Of a DNA stretch of 64,000 nucleotides, positions 17,239 to 27,833 are shown in pieces. The DNA lies in NCBI RefSeq assembly GCF_036511935.1, contig NZ_AP028878.1:3472001-3536000 (forward strand), in the 5' to 3' direction. The first letter of the stretch is position 1. Each line of letters begins with the position of its first letter. The DNA is from Marinobacter nanhaiticus D15-8W (lineage in GTDB: Bacteria > Pseudomonadota > Gammaproteobacteria > Pseudomonadales > Oleiphilaceae). The translations under genes and the position numbers were made by a program. The notes below the pieces were generated by a model. The model was not told the DNA's origin, did no database searches, and saw nothing but the letters and a program-made list of their open reading frames with translations.

Positions 17239-18123
17239 TCAACTCGCTGCGATGTTGCTGGCCCAACCGAGTTTCTCACGGCAGGTCGCATAGAAATTGT
17301 GATCCGTCGGATGTATCAGGCGAATCTTGAAAGGCTTCTTGGTGATGCGGATGACATCGCCCGGTGCGCAGGCTATGTCCATCTGGCCGTCACAACTGAC
17401 CTGGGGATAGGTCTCGTTGTCTTCGCCGATGACCAGTTTGATCTCACTCTTACCATCTACCACGATGGGGCGGCTACTCAGGGTATGCGGGAACATGGGT
17501 ACCAATACCACAGCGTCCAGCTTGGGATGCATGATCGGTCCGCCCGCTGATAACGAATAGGCGGTCGATCCTGTGGGCGTTGAAACAATCAAACCATCAG
17601 ACCGCTGACTGTAGACAAAGTGCCCGTCGATATAGAGATCGAAGCCGATCATGCGGGTGGATTTGCCGGGATGGAGCACCACGTCGTTCAGCGCGGTGCC
17701 GAAGCTCACCGGATTCTCGTTGCGCGTAACGTGGGCATCCAGCAGGAATCGATGCTCTTCGATGTACTCGCCCTGCAGGACCCGACCGACACGCTCTTCC
17801 AGGTCGTCAGGCGATATGTCCGTGAGGAAGCCGAGGCGCCCACGGTTTACGCCAAGAAGGGGAATCTTGGATTTGGCCAGCTCTCGGGCAGCGCCCAACA
17901 GGCTCCCATCACCCCCGACGACAATGACCAGGTCGCAGATTTCGCCGAGCAGCTTCTTGCTGGCGACCTGAAGACCGTGACCGGGCAACATGGTAGCGGT
18001 CTCCGATTCCAGGATGACCTGGTAATTCTCGTTAACCAGATAGGTCCGCAGATGACGCAAGGTCTCGACCACCTTGACGCTATTCATCCGACCAATGACC
18101 CCGATATTCCTGAATTGCTCCAT
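17239..18123 (-). CDS. nadK: NAD kinase
   Basis: A 294-residue ATP-NAD kinase that makes NADP+. Motifs are GGDGSLLGAAR (catalytic GGDG), GVNRGRLGFLTDI and TPTGSTAYSLSAGGPI. The frame is open further upstream, but the ATG at 18123 has AGGATA at the right distance and gives the usual length (E. coli 292), so I chose it. It is the first gene of a probable unit with the phosphoesterase and glpG. It is divergent from the DUF1853 gene. Confidence 0.96.
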   Translation of the reverse strand: MEQFRNIGVIGRMNSVKVVETLRHLRTYLVNENYQVILESETATMLPGHGLQVASKKLLGEICDLVIVVGGDGSLLGAARELAKSKIPLLGVNRGRLGFLTDISPDDLEERVGRVLQGEYIEEHRFLLDAHVTRNENPVSFGTALNDVVLHPGKSTRMIGFDLYIDGHFVYSQRSDGLIVSTPTGSTAYSLSAGGPIMHPKLDAVVLVPMFPHTLSSRPIVVDGKSEIKLVIGEDNETYPQVSCDGQMDIACAPGDVIRITKKPFKIRLIHPTDHNFYATCREKLGWASNIAAS

Positions 18124-18352
18124 TCGATATCCTGTGCCAGACCTGTGACGCTTTCCGGACACCCGTTTTGTCATCCGCGCTTTCGCGTTGCAAGCCGAGT
18201 TAACATTAAGATGGCCGGACCCAGTCGTTGTCGCGCGATCGTGCCAGACCGCTCCCCGCCAAACCGCCCATAGTACTAGAGCTTTGCGATAGTATCTAAG
18301 GCTCCTAACCTCTACCCCGAGCGAAGGCAACAAACCCAAGGAGCAAACCTCT

Positions 18353-19264
18353 ATCAACCACGTTGCATCGAATCCGCACAGAATCTGGCAAACGCCCGCT
18401 GTCAGGCACCTGGCGTGGCTCTGTTCAGCCGGGTCGTTGACCCATTCGGCGCTACGGCTGGACCTGCAACCTTATCTTCCACAAGACCTGGACAAGCGTC
18501 TCGCCTACCTCGATCACCATCCGGCACCCTTGCTGGCGCATATTGCGGACAATCCCCGGCCCCGCCTGGGCATCTATTTCGAACGACTCTACCATTTTCT
18601 GCTTAGCGACATCCTGAAGTGGCCCATCCTGTTGGAAAATGTACAGGTGCGGCGCGAAGGGCGAACCCTGGGCGAGCTGGATTTCGTGGTCTACAACCGC
18701 GATGAGGATCGGGTAGAACATCACGAAATTGCCGTAAAATTCTATCTTGGGGTAGCGGGCGATGATAACCCATCAACGCTCTGGTATGGCCCTAATGCCC
18801 AAGACCGCCTGGACCTCAAGATCAAACGCTTGCTGACTCACCAGTGCCGACTGACAGAATGTCCCGAAGCCCGCCAACTGCTGGAAAGCAAGGGTATCGA
18901 ACAGCCCTACCCCAGGCTATTCATGCCCGGCTATCTCTTCTATCCACAAGACGGTGAACTTTCGGCGCCGGCGAACACCCCGGACAGCCATTGCTGCGGC
19001 GAGTGGTGTCGAGCGGCAAGCCTTGCAGAGGAGCACGTCAGCGATTGGATTTTCCTGCAGAAGCCACACTGGCTGGGCCGCTACCAGAGCCCCACGGCGC
19101 CAGACCCAGGTCAGGCCGCGGCTGCACTCACCGCGGTCCAGTGGGGAGGGCCACCACGGCTATTTGCGCAAATGGCACCCCACCCTTCAGGAGAAGGCTG
19201 GGAAGAGATACGGCGCGTCTTTGTCGTGCCGGCACACTGGCCGGAGTTATCCCGCAGCGGTTGA
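18353..19264 (+). CDS. DUF1853 protein with a possible non-canonical start
   Basis: A DUF1853-family protein of about 300 residues. The segment GELDFVVYNRDEDRVEHHEIAVKFYL resembles the active-site region of PD-(D/E)XK nucleases, but activity is unproven. The first standard start codon in frame is TTG at 18437 with no ribosome-binding site. The frame is open and reads like family sequence further upstream (for example TPAVRHLAWL), with no ATG, GTG or TTG back to the stop at 18290. The only strong Shine-Dalgarno (AAGGAG, 18338-18343) sits 9 nt before an ATC at 18353, so I mark the start there as inferred. It converges with the coiled-coil gene, with 8 nt between the stops. Confidence 0.75.
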   Translation: MNHVASNPHRIWQTPAVRHLAWLCSAGSLTHSALRLDLQPYLPQDLDKRLAYLDHHPAPLLAHIADNPRPRLGIYFERLYHFLLSDILKWPILLENVQVRREGRTLGELDFVVYNRDEDRVEHHEIAVKFYLGVAGDDNPSTLWYGPNAQDRLDLKIKRLLTHQCRLTECPEARQLLESKGIEQPYPRLFMPGYLFYPQDGELSAPANTPDSHCCGEWCRAASLAEEHVSDWIFLQKPHWLGRYQSPTAPDPGQAAAALTAVQWGGPPRLFAQMAPHPSGEGWEEIRRVFVVPAHWPELSRSG

Positions 19265-19272
19265 CGTCGGTT

Positions 19273-20526
19273 TCATTCCCGATGGGCGTCGCAGCGGTCG
19301 TCGATGCCTGGCCTGAATTCAGCCGGCTGGCTGATACGGATCAGTGGCTCGCCGCAGGGCTCGCCATTCACCTCCGCCTGACAGCGGGGATTTTCATGGT
19401 GGGCGAGCCATTGGCGGTAGGCTGGCTCGTTCATGTCGCACTTCTCGGCGGCGTATGCCACTGGGTTCTGGAAGTAGCGCGTGATATCGTCATAAGGTAG
19501 CGTGATGTGGCCAATGCCGGGGTGATAGGCCACCAGGAAGACATTCTGCGCCTTGAGTTCAGCCATGATGGAGTTTTCCAACGGTTCCTGATTGGCAAGC
19601 TCGTAGCGCTCCTGCTCAAGCATCAGGATCTTGTCGTTGCGGGCTTCCAGCTCACGATGCTTCCGCTCCAACTGCTCCCGTAGCAGTACCACCTCGGCGT
19701 TGCTGGCTTCCTGTTTGGCTTCACTGTCGCTGTCGACATCGCCCAGCTTCTGCTGCAGATCGAGGTACTGTTCGTTGCGCTCGGCCAGGCGAACTTTCAA
19801 TTGCTCGTTGCTCAGCCGCTGGCGCTCCAGCTTCTCTTCCTGCGTCTGCAGTTCATTGCGCAGGGTCTGGATTTCATGCCGATGGACACGCTGCACATCC
19901 GACATCGCATCCCGATGCACGCTCTGCAGGGTCTTGATGCGCAGCCGCTGTTCACGAATCATTCGCGCCAGACGGATCCGCTGCTTGGCGGCTTCCTGGG
20001 CATCCTCCATCTCGTCTGACGATCGGCGCACCGCGGCCCGTAGCACCGGGATGTCCTCATCCGGTGTTTCGACCTTTTTCTTCTGGAACTTGAGTTGGTT
20101 CGATTCGACCGCACGACGAATCGACTGGAAGTGGTTGTTGCCCGGCGCCATGTCCGGATCCCAGAGCTCTCCGGCGATGGCCGGTTCCGGGCACTGACTG
20201 CGGCAAACCAGGTGGATTGGCCCGGCCCCCAGGTCGGGTCCCTTCGCGCCGATTTCCGACAAACGCTCTACCGGCAGGTTCCAGTGGCTATCTGCCCGAC
20301 CTTCCTCATCGAAATAGATACGAAAGAACACCAGTCCACGAATGCCCAGATCCGGCGCCAGGTTCAAGTAAACTGCGCGGACATCGGTGTCCGCAAGATC
20401 TGAAAGCCCGACATAGCCGTCGAGGAAGGCTCCGAATTCGGCGCCGCGCATCTGTCGCGCGACTTGGGCGCCTTCCATCAGGAAGACGGCCGAATAGCCC
20501 TCATCCGCCGCAGCGGTTTTTGCCAT
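19273..20526 (-). CDS. Coiled-coil protein of unknown function
   Basis: A 417-residue protein that I do not recognise as a named family. Residues about 1-150 look globular. About 165-325 is a long charged coiled coil rich in Arg, Glu, Gln and Leu (e.g. RNELQTQEEKLERQRLSNEQ). The C-terminal 90 residues are globular and hold Cys in CQAEVNGEPC and DDRCDAH, perhaps a zinc site. There is no signal peptide or membrane segment. Automatic pipelines tend to call such proteins chromosome-segregation-like because of the coiled coil; nothing here supports that specifically. The start at 20526 has GGAGG upstream. Confidence 0.75.
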   Translation of the reverse strand: MAKTAAADEGYSAVFLMEGAQVARQMRGAEFGAFLDGYVGLSDLADTDVRAVYLNLAPDLGIRGLVFFRIYFDEEGRADSHWNLPVERLSEIGAKGPDLGAGPIHLVCRSQCPEPAIAGELWDPDMAPGNNHFQSIRRAVESNQLKFQKKKVETPDEDIPVLRAAVRRSSDEMEDAQEAAKQRIRLARMIREQRLRIKTLQSVHRDAMSDVQRVHRHEIQTLRNELQTQEEKLERQRLSNEQLKVRLAERNEQYLDLQQKLGDVDSDSEAKQEASNAEVVLLREQLERKHRELEARNDKILMLEQERYELANQEPLENSIMAELKAQNVFLVAYHPGIGHITLPYDDITRYFQNPVAYAAEKCDMNEPAYRQWLAHHENPRCQAEVNGEPCGEPLIRISQPAEFRPGIDDRCDAHRE

Positions 20527-20742
20527 GCCTAGCCTCCGGAAAAACTGCTCAAAAAATGCCGTGCTACGTCAGAAATGAGCGGAAATGGTCTGAAAGTTAA
20601 CGACTATTGTAGCCGCCAGGATGCGTAGGATAAGCACTAAACTGCAAAGTTTTGAAACCGCAGACACAAAAAACCGACAAGCGCCTCCGAAGAAACGATT
20701 GCCGGTTCATTTTTTAATATCGCAATTCCGGTTAGCGCAATA

Positions 20743-22878
<2,136 letters not shown>

Positions 22879-22951
22879 TTAAACGGGAGCATTGCGGCCG
22901 ACAATATCCTCAAATAACATTTGATTATCCTTGTGTAACACTTACTTCTTT

Positions 22952-23992
22952 ATGACAGAAACCAGTAACCGTCGGCGCCAGGCGCTGGGCAATATCAGCG
23001 TGCTCTATCTTTCAGTCATGGCTCGTGCGGTGGAGCAGCAAGGGAAGCGCATTAAGCCGTTGTTCGAACAGTTTGGAATCACCGAAAACCTGTTGAGCGC
23101 GCCCGACGCCCGCATCAGCATCCCGCGCTTCATGCGCCTGGGCCGGGCCGCCATAGGCCTCACAGGCAATCCCAACCTTGGTCTCGTCATGGGCGAGCAG
23201 ACCCGCGCGATAGACGCCGGCCTCTCGGGCCTGGCCGCCATGAGCGCCCCGACCGCAGGCGAGGGCCTGGCGACCATCACCACCTATTCCCTGCTGAACA
23301 GCCGGAACAGCCGCGGACATCCCCACTACGAGGCAGACCGGCACCGAGCGTGCTTCTATTCGATTCGCCCCTACAACATCTACAACTACTTCGTGGTGGA
23401 TTCCGTTATGGCGGGGTGGACGCAATTCCTGCGCCGTGTGACCGGAGAGACCAATGTACTGGAACAGGTGAATATCGAGTACCCCGACCAGGGACAGCAA
23501 AGTGCCTTCGAAGCCTGGTTCGGATGCCCAGTCAGCTTTGGCGCAAAGGAGAACAGTATCCAACTGCGCCCCTCTATCGCGGCAACCGCCTCAAATCAGC
23601 ACCAACCAGCCATGCATCGGGCGCTGACCCAGCAATGCGACACCCAACTCAAGCGCATTCGCGGCGGCTGGACCGTTATCGACCAGGTCCGCGAAAAGCT
23701 GACCCCCATGCTCGATGGCCAATCTCCCGCCCTCGAGGACGTCGCCGCAGAATTGGGCATGGCACCCTGGACCCTGCAACGACAGTTGAATGCCCAGGGT
23801 TCGCGCTTCAAGGATCTTCTCGATGAAACCCGCCGGGACCTGGCGACGGACTATGTCCTGGAGACCCAGCTCAATTTCGCGGAGATTGCCTGGCTCCTGG
23901 GTTTTTCAGGACCACCGGCTTTCCATAAGGCTTACCGCCGTTGGTTTGGAATGAGTCCCGGGGAACACAGGACGACAAAGACGAGAGGCTAG
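22952..23992 (+). CDS. AraC-family regulator (OruR/ArcR-like)
   Basis: A 346-residue transcription factor. The N-terminal 200 residues match the AraC ligand-binding type common in Pseudomonas relatives (ISIPRFMRLGRAAIGLTGNPNLGL). The C-terminal about 100 residues are a double helix-turn-helix (VAAELGMAPWTLQRQL; FAEIAWLLGFSGPPAFHKAYRRWFGMSP). A TTG at 22931 is possible, but the ATG at 22952 aligns better. Neither has a strong ribosome-binding site. It is divergent from fadH with a 136-bp shared upstream region, so control of fadH by an acyl ligand is a plausible inference. Confidence 0.88.
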   Translation: MTETSNRRRQALGNISVLYLSVMARAVEQQGKRIKPLFEQFGITENLLSAPDARISIPRFMRLGRAAIGLTGNPNLGLVMGEQTRAIDAGLSGLAAMSAPTAGEGLATITTYSLLNSRNSRGHPHYEADRHRACFYSIRPYNIYNYFVVDSVMAGWTQFLRRVTGETNVLEQVNIEYPDQGQQSAFEAWFGCPVSFGAKENSIQLRPSIAATASNQHQPAMHRALTQQCDTQLKRIRGGWTVIDQVREKLTPMLDGQSPALEDVAAELGMAPWTLQRQLNAQGSRFKDLLDETRRDLATDYVLETQLNFAEIAWLLGFSGPPAFHKAYRRWFGMSPGEHRTTKTRG

Positions 23993-24021
23993 ACCCATAA
24001 CGGGCACCGCCCAGACTTTTA

Positions 24022-24038
24022 TGCACCGTATTGGCGCA
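24022..24038 (+). promoter_or_regulatory. NtrC-like binding site
   Basis: TGCACC-GTATT-GGCGCA closely matches the NtrC consensus TGCACC-N5-GGTGCA, with one mismatch in the right half-site. It lies about 115 bp upstream of the sigma-54-like promoter at 24137-24153, a usual enhancer distance. It suggests nitrogen-limitation control of the amide operon. Confidence 0.65.
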
Positions 24039-24136
24039 CCACGCGCGCCATCCCGAGCTAACTCGTGGTTAGCCAGGGCCACGACGACAACGATAAGCCT
24101 TTCATTTAGAAAGCGAATGCCAGCGGCGGCCGTTTC

Positions 24137-24153
24137 TTGGCACGCTTATTTCA
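24137..24153 (+). promoter_or_regulatory. Sigma-54-like promoter of the amide operon
   Basis: TTGGCACG (-24) then 4 nt then TTTCA (-12). This matches the consensus TTGGCACG-N4-TTGCA except for one base in the -12 element. The predicted start would be near 24163, giving a leader of about 125 nt up to the terminator. The mismatch falls in the normally conserved GC of -12, so the call is moderate. Confidence 0.6.
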
Positions 24154-24221
24154 TTACTCCTGGATAACGATCAAGAGATATCAACGAAGCTGGCGCGATG
24201 CCGTAAGTCTTCGCACAGCGC

Positions 24222-24289
24222 GCGTCAAACAAGACGCCAAGGTGTAGAAGCCTGAACGCCCATGACTCACGGGCGTTCGGGCTTTTTTT
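24222..24289 (+). terminator. Leader terminator, candidate target of AmiR antitermination
   Basis: Leader RNA between the promoter and amiC. A 5-bp hairpin GCGTC-AAACAA-GACGC (24222-24237) with a six-base loop is followed by an intrinsic terminator. Its 12-bp stem is 24250-24261 with 24271-24282 (one G-U pair), then seven T (24283-24289). It ends 14 nt before the amiC ATG, so it must be bypassed for expression. GGTGT (24241-24245) can instead pair with ACGCC (24256-24260), using the terminator's 5' arm. ANTAR proteins stabilise tandem hairpins with hexaloops; the first loop here starts with A but lacks the G reported at position 4, so the exact AmiR-binding structure is unproven. Confidence 0.75.
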
Positions 24290-24303
24290 ATGGACTGAAG
24301 AAA

Positions 24304-25446
24304 ATGCAGCATGACGTTCACATTGGCCTTCTCGCGTCTACCGAAGGCACCTACAAACGGATGGGCCTGAGCACCTGGAGCGGTGTCACTCATGCGGTGG
24401 AAGAGATCAACGCTGACCCTGCGTTCGACTTCCATCTGGTGACCCACAGCTACAATCCTGGTGGCGAGCTCGAAGCCTATGCCGATGGCATCAATCAGCT
24501 CATTTCAGCAGGCGCGCAACATATTTTCGGCACCACCACCTCCGCCAGTCGCAAGGAAATTATCCCCGACCTGGAACGTATGGGGTGCCTACTCTGGTAC
24601 CCGTGCCCCTACGAGGGGTTCGAGTGCAGCGAAAACGTGATCTACATGGGCGGATGCCCTAACCAGAACCTGATTCCCCTGCTGCGGTACGCGATCGCCC
24701 AGTTCGGGGCCCATGCCCATCTGGTGGGATCGAACTATGTCTGGGGTTGGGAAAGCAATCGTATCGCGCGCGAACTCGTGGAAGTCAGCAACGGACAGGT
24801 ACTTGGCGAGAAGTACTATCGGTTCGGATGCACTGACTTCGCGGGGCTTATCGAGCAGATTGTCAGTGACGACACGGCTTTCGTACTGAACAACCTGGTC
24901 GGCGAATCGTCTTATCATTTCCTTCGCCAACTGAGCGACGCCTGTGGTGAACGCGGCCGAACATTACCGGTGCTCAGCTGCAATTTCACCGAGTCCGAAC
25001 TGCCTTGTATCCGGGGCGCGGATCACATCCGCCTCCTGTCCTGCGGGGCGTTCTTCGAGTCGGTCAAGCCATCGTTTGTGCACCAGCAGCACATGCGCCA
25101 TGGCGAGCAGGCGTACTCGCACTATTACGCCTGTGCCTACGCCGCCATACATATGTTTGCGCAGGCATACCGCCGAACCGGAACGGACCTGCCGTCAGCT
25201 ATTTGCGAAACCCTCTATGAACAGCGCAGCCCCACCGTCCTTGGAGAGCTCGTGTTGTCTGCCCGAAACAACCATGTCGCTTTGCCCAGCTACATCGCCG
25301 AAGCCGGGCGCGACGGTTTCACTCTCCTGCACAGCGAGCCCCGCAGCCTGACTGCGGATCCCTACCTGGTTCAGACGGATATCGCTGCGTTCAATGAGCT
25401 GGGGGCAAAGCCCTTGCAGCGCGGCAACCTGAGGATCGTGAAATGA
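24304..25446 (+). CDS. amiC: AmiC-like amide sensor (negative regulator)
   Basis: A 380-residue protein without a signal peptide, related to periplasmic branched-chain-amino-acid binding proteins but cytoplasmic. It aligns with Pseudomonas AmiC: CLLWYPCPYEGFECSENVIY and GGCPNQNLIPL match the characteristic YPTPYEGFEYSPN and PNQN blocks. In P. aeruginosa, AmiC binds small amides and otherwise sequesters the antiterminator AmiR. The stop overlaps the amiR start by 4 nt, as expected for a stoichiometric pair. The ATG at 24304 lies just after the leader terminator; an earlier in-frame start at 24262 would fall inside the terminator stem-loop and is unlikely. The ligand could be formamide or another short amide. 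Confidence 0.88.
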   Translation: MQHDVHIGLLASTEGTYKRMGLSTWSGVTHAVEEINADPAFDFHLVTHSYNPGGELEAYADGINQLISAGAQHIFGTTTSASRKEIIPDLERMGCLLWYPCPYEGFECSENVIYMGGCPNQNLIPLLRYAIAQFGAHAHLVGSNYVWGWESNRIARELVEVSNGQVLGEKYYRFGCTDFAGLIEQIVSDDTAFVLNNLVGESSYHFLRQLSDACGERGRTLPVLSCNFTESELPCIRGADHIRLLSCGAFFESVKPSFVHQQHMRHGEQAYSHYYACAYAAIHMFAQAYRRTGTDLPSAICETLYEQRSPTVLGELVLSARNNHVALPSYIAEAGRDGFTLLHSEPRSLTADPYLVQTDIAAFNELGAKPLQRGNLRIVK

Positions 25447-26024
25447 AAACCACAACGGCCAGCGCCCGCACGCTCGTGATCATCGACTGCGATGAGCGTA
25501 CAGAAAACATGCTCCGCAAATGCCTGAACCGACTCGGCATCGGGGTCAGCACCCTCTGCCGGGACGCCGGCAGCCTGCCTTCCGAAGCCTTGGGTGTCGT
25601 CATCGAGCTGGACCAGTTCGAAAGCCCGATGGCACTCGCCGAAGCGCGAGACAGGGGAATCCACATCGTCGCCCTGTCGCACCATGAAACCCTTTCTCAG
25701 ATCCAGTGCGCCATCCGAATGGGTGCCACAGCAATGCTCAACAAGCCCATCACTCAGAGCTCTGTCTACACCACGCTCATGATGGCCCAGGGTCTGCGGG
25801 AACAGTTGAACCGACTTGAAAGGGAAAACGGTGAACTCATGCAGGCAAACCTTGCTCGGCCCGCCATTAGCAAGGCCGTAGCCCGCCTTATGATCGATTG
25901 CGGGATCGACGAGCAAGAGGCTTTCGAACGGATCCGCGCCCTGTCCATGTCCCTCAACCTCAGCATCGAGGCCATTTGCCGAGACATCGAGACACATACA
26001 CCACCGTTGAGGATCAGGAAGTAG
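25443..26024 (+). CDS. amiR: AmiR-like ANTAR transcription antiterminator
   Basis: A 193-residue protein of the AmiR/NasT type. It has an N-terminal pseudo-receiver domain (about 8-125; no strong phospho-acceptor context), a coiled-coil linker (about 120-140) and a C-terminal ANTAR RNA-binding domain (about 140-190) ending in a three-helix segment with ARLMIDCGIDEQEAFERIRALSM. AmiR binds leader RNA and prevents termination. The target is presumably the terminator at 24250-24289 of its own operon. Its length is close to Pseudomonas AmiR (196). It overlaps amiC by 4 nt and is followed 2 nt later by the first permease gene. Confidence 0.88.
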   Translation: MKTTTASARTLVIIDCDERTENMLRKCLNRLGIGVSTLCRDAGSLPSEALGVVIELDQFESPMALAEARDRGIHIVALSHHETLSQIQCAIRMGATAMLNKPITQSSVYTTLMMAQGLREQLNRLERENGELMQANLARPAISKAVARLMIDCGIDEQEAFERIRALSMSLNLSIEAICRDIETHTPPLRIRK

Positions 26025-26026
26025 TC

Positions 26027-26884
26027 ATGGGGTTTCCAACACTTCTCAAGCGGCTTTGTCGCCATAAATCAGTCGCCGTGTCGCTGGTCGTGATCGTGAC
26101 CGTGGTGTCGCTTGCCGTCCTGGCCCCCTGGGTGGCGCCCTACGATCCCAACGAGCAGTTTTTCGAAGGCCTGACGATGGAGGGCGCACCGCTCCCCCCC
26201 AACGATAAATTTCTTCTAGGCACGGACCTTCTCGGACGGGATCTGCTGTCGCGACTGATCTATGGCGCCCAGACCTCGCTGATCATTGGCATCGTAGCGA
26301 ACGGAATCGCAGTGCTGATCGGCACCCTGGTCGGTGTAATCGCCGGCTTTGTACGCGGTTGGACAGGCACCGTGCTGATGCGGCTGACGGATCTGATGAT
26401 GGCCTTCCCGGCACTTCTACTAGCCATCGCACTGGCGGCAATACTGCAACCCAGTATTTGGATCGTCGCCCTGGTGATTGCGATGGTGAACTGGGTGCAG
26501 GTTTCCCGGGTTATCTATTCGGAAACCATCGCCATTGCATCCCGGGAGTTCATCGCCGTGGAGCGAACCCTGGGCGCCAGCACGTTGCGCATCCTGTTTT
26601 CGCATCTGCTACCACACCTGCTTCCCACCATCATGGTCTGGGCCACCCTCGGCATATCCACCACCGTGCTGCTGGAAGCAACCCTGTCGTTCCTCGGTGT
26701 CGGGGTCCAGCCCCCCACCCCGAGCTGGGGCAACATCATTTTCGAGAGCCAGACCTATTTCACGTCTGCTGTCTGGCTGGTGCTGTTTCCGGGCCTGGCC
26801 ATCGTGATTCTCTCACTTAGCTTCAACCTGGTCGGTGATGCCCTGCGGGACGAGCTCGATCCATCTCTGAAGGGACGCGACTGA
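26027..26884 (+). CDS. ABC transporter permease, DppC type
   Basis: A 285-residue inner-membrane permease of the dipeptide/nickel class (OppC/DppC). It has an N-terminal helix (LVVIVTVVSLAVLAP), a conserved LGTDLLGRDLLSRLIYGAQTSL segment and the cytosolic EAA-like loop SREFIAVERTLGASTLRILFSHLLP. A longer open frame begins inside amiR, but the ATG at 26027 has CAGGAAG upstream and starts the family sequence. It overlaps the next permease gene by 1 nt. C before B is the reverse of the usual dpp order. It forms a heterodimer with the DppB-type protein. Confidence 0.92.
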   Translation: MGFPTLLKRLCRHKSVAVSLVVIVTVVSLAVLAPWVAPYDPNEQFFEGLTMEGAPLPPNDKFLLGTDLLGRDLLSRLIYGAQTSLIIGIVANGIAVLIGTLVGVIAGFVRGWTGTVLMRLTDLMMAFPALLLAIALAAILQPSIWIVALVIAMVNWVQVSRVIYSETIAIASREFIAVERTLGASTLRILFSHLLPHLLPTIMVWATLGISTTVLLEATLSFLGVGVQPPTPSWGNIIFESQTYFTSAVWLVLFPGLAIVILSLSFNLVGDALRDELDPSLKGRD

Positions 26885-27810
26885 TGGCCATGTATACACT
26901 CCGACGTCTTGGTTACGCCGTACTTATCCTGCTCGGCGTATCCTTTATCACCTATCTGCTGCTCTATATGATCCCGGCCGACCCGGCGCGTCAGTTGGCC
27001 GGTCGTAGCGCAACCGCAGAAACCGTTGCCAATATCCGGGCCCAACTCGGACTGGACCTGCCCTTCTATCAGCAGTACTTCAACTACCTGGTCAACCTGG
27101 TGCAGGGGGATCTCGGGCGCTCCTATATCCAGCGTACGGAAGTCTCGGCCCTGATCACATCGAGGCTGGGCGCCACGACCGAGCTCATGCTTTGGGGTAT
27201 CGGCTTCGAGCTTCTGATCGGTGTTTCCCTGGGGATCCTCGCCGCCCTGAAGCGTAACAGCGCCCTCGACCGCTTCCTGATGGCATTATCGTTTGTCGGT
27301 GTGTCTTCCCCCCACTTCATCGCTTCGATGCTTTTTCTCTACCTGTTCGCCGTCAACCTGGGTTGGTTCCCCCTGGGCGGCTACGGCACGGTACATCACG
27401 TCCTGCTACCGGCCATTACGCTCGGTTTGCTGGGGAGCGGCTGGTATTCACGCATGGTGCGCTCTTCGATGATCGAAGTCCTTCATCAGGATTTCATCCG
27501 CACTGCCCGTTCCAAGGGCCTGACCCGTGCCCGCGTTATCCTTCGCCACGTCCTGCCGAACACCATCATTCCGGTAATCCCGATGATCGGGATCGATATC
27601 GGCATCTTCATCGGCGGCCTGGTCGTCGTGGAGTCGGTGTTCGGCTGGCCGGGACTGGGCCAACTCGCCTGGCAGGCGATCCAGCGGGTGGATATACCCG
27701 TCATCGTCGGCGTCACCATGGTTTCCGCGGTCGCCATCGTTCTCGCCAACCTGATTGCAGATCTGCTGGTTCCACTGGTCGATCCGCGCATTGAGCTCGA
27801 CAAATCCTAA
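26884..27810 (+). CDS. ABC transporter permease, DppB type
   Basis: A 308-residue permease of the OppB/DppB class with six predicted helices. It starts MAMYTLRRLGYAVLILLGVSFITYLLL, typical of DppB, contains RSSMIEVLHQDFIRTARSKGL (EAA-type loop) and ends in the usual VVESVFGWPGLGQLAWQAI region. It pairs with the DppC-type subunit to form the pore of the amide operon's importer. The start overlaps the previous stop (TGATG). Confidence 0.93.
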   Translation: MAMYTLRRLGYAVLILLGVSFITYLLLYMIPADPARQLAGRSATAETVANIRAQLGLDLPFYQQYFNYLVNLVQGDLGRSYIQRTEVSALITSRLGATTELMLWGIGFELLIGVSLGILAALKRNSALDRFLMALSFVGVSSPHFIASMLFLYLFAVNLGWFPLGGYGTVHHVLLPAITLGLLGSGWYSRMVRSSMIEVLHQDFIRTARSKGLTRARVILRHVLPNTIIPVIPMIGIDIGIFIGGLVVVESVFGWPGLGQLAWQAIQRVDIPVIVGVTMVSAVAIVLANLIADLLVPLVDPRIELDKS

Positions 27811-27833
27811 CTGGAGTGAAAGGAGCAAGACCC

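Noticed and set aside
22931..22951. TTG start for the AraC regulator upstream of fadH
   Set aside because: The extra seven residues are not family-like, and an ATG follows at 22952.
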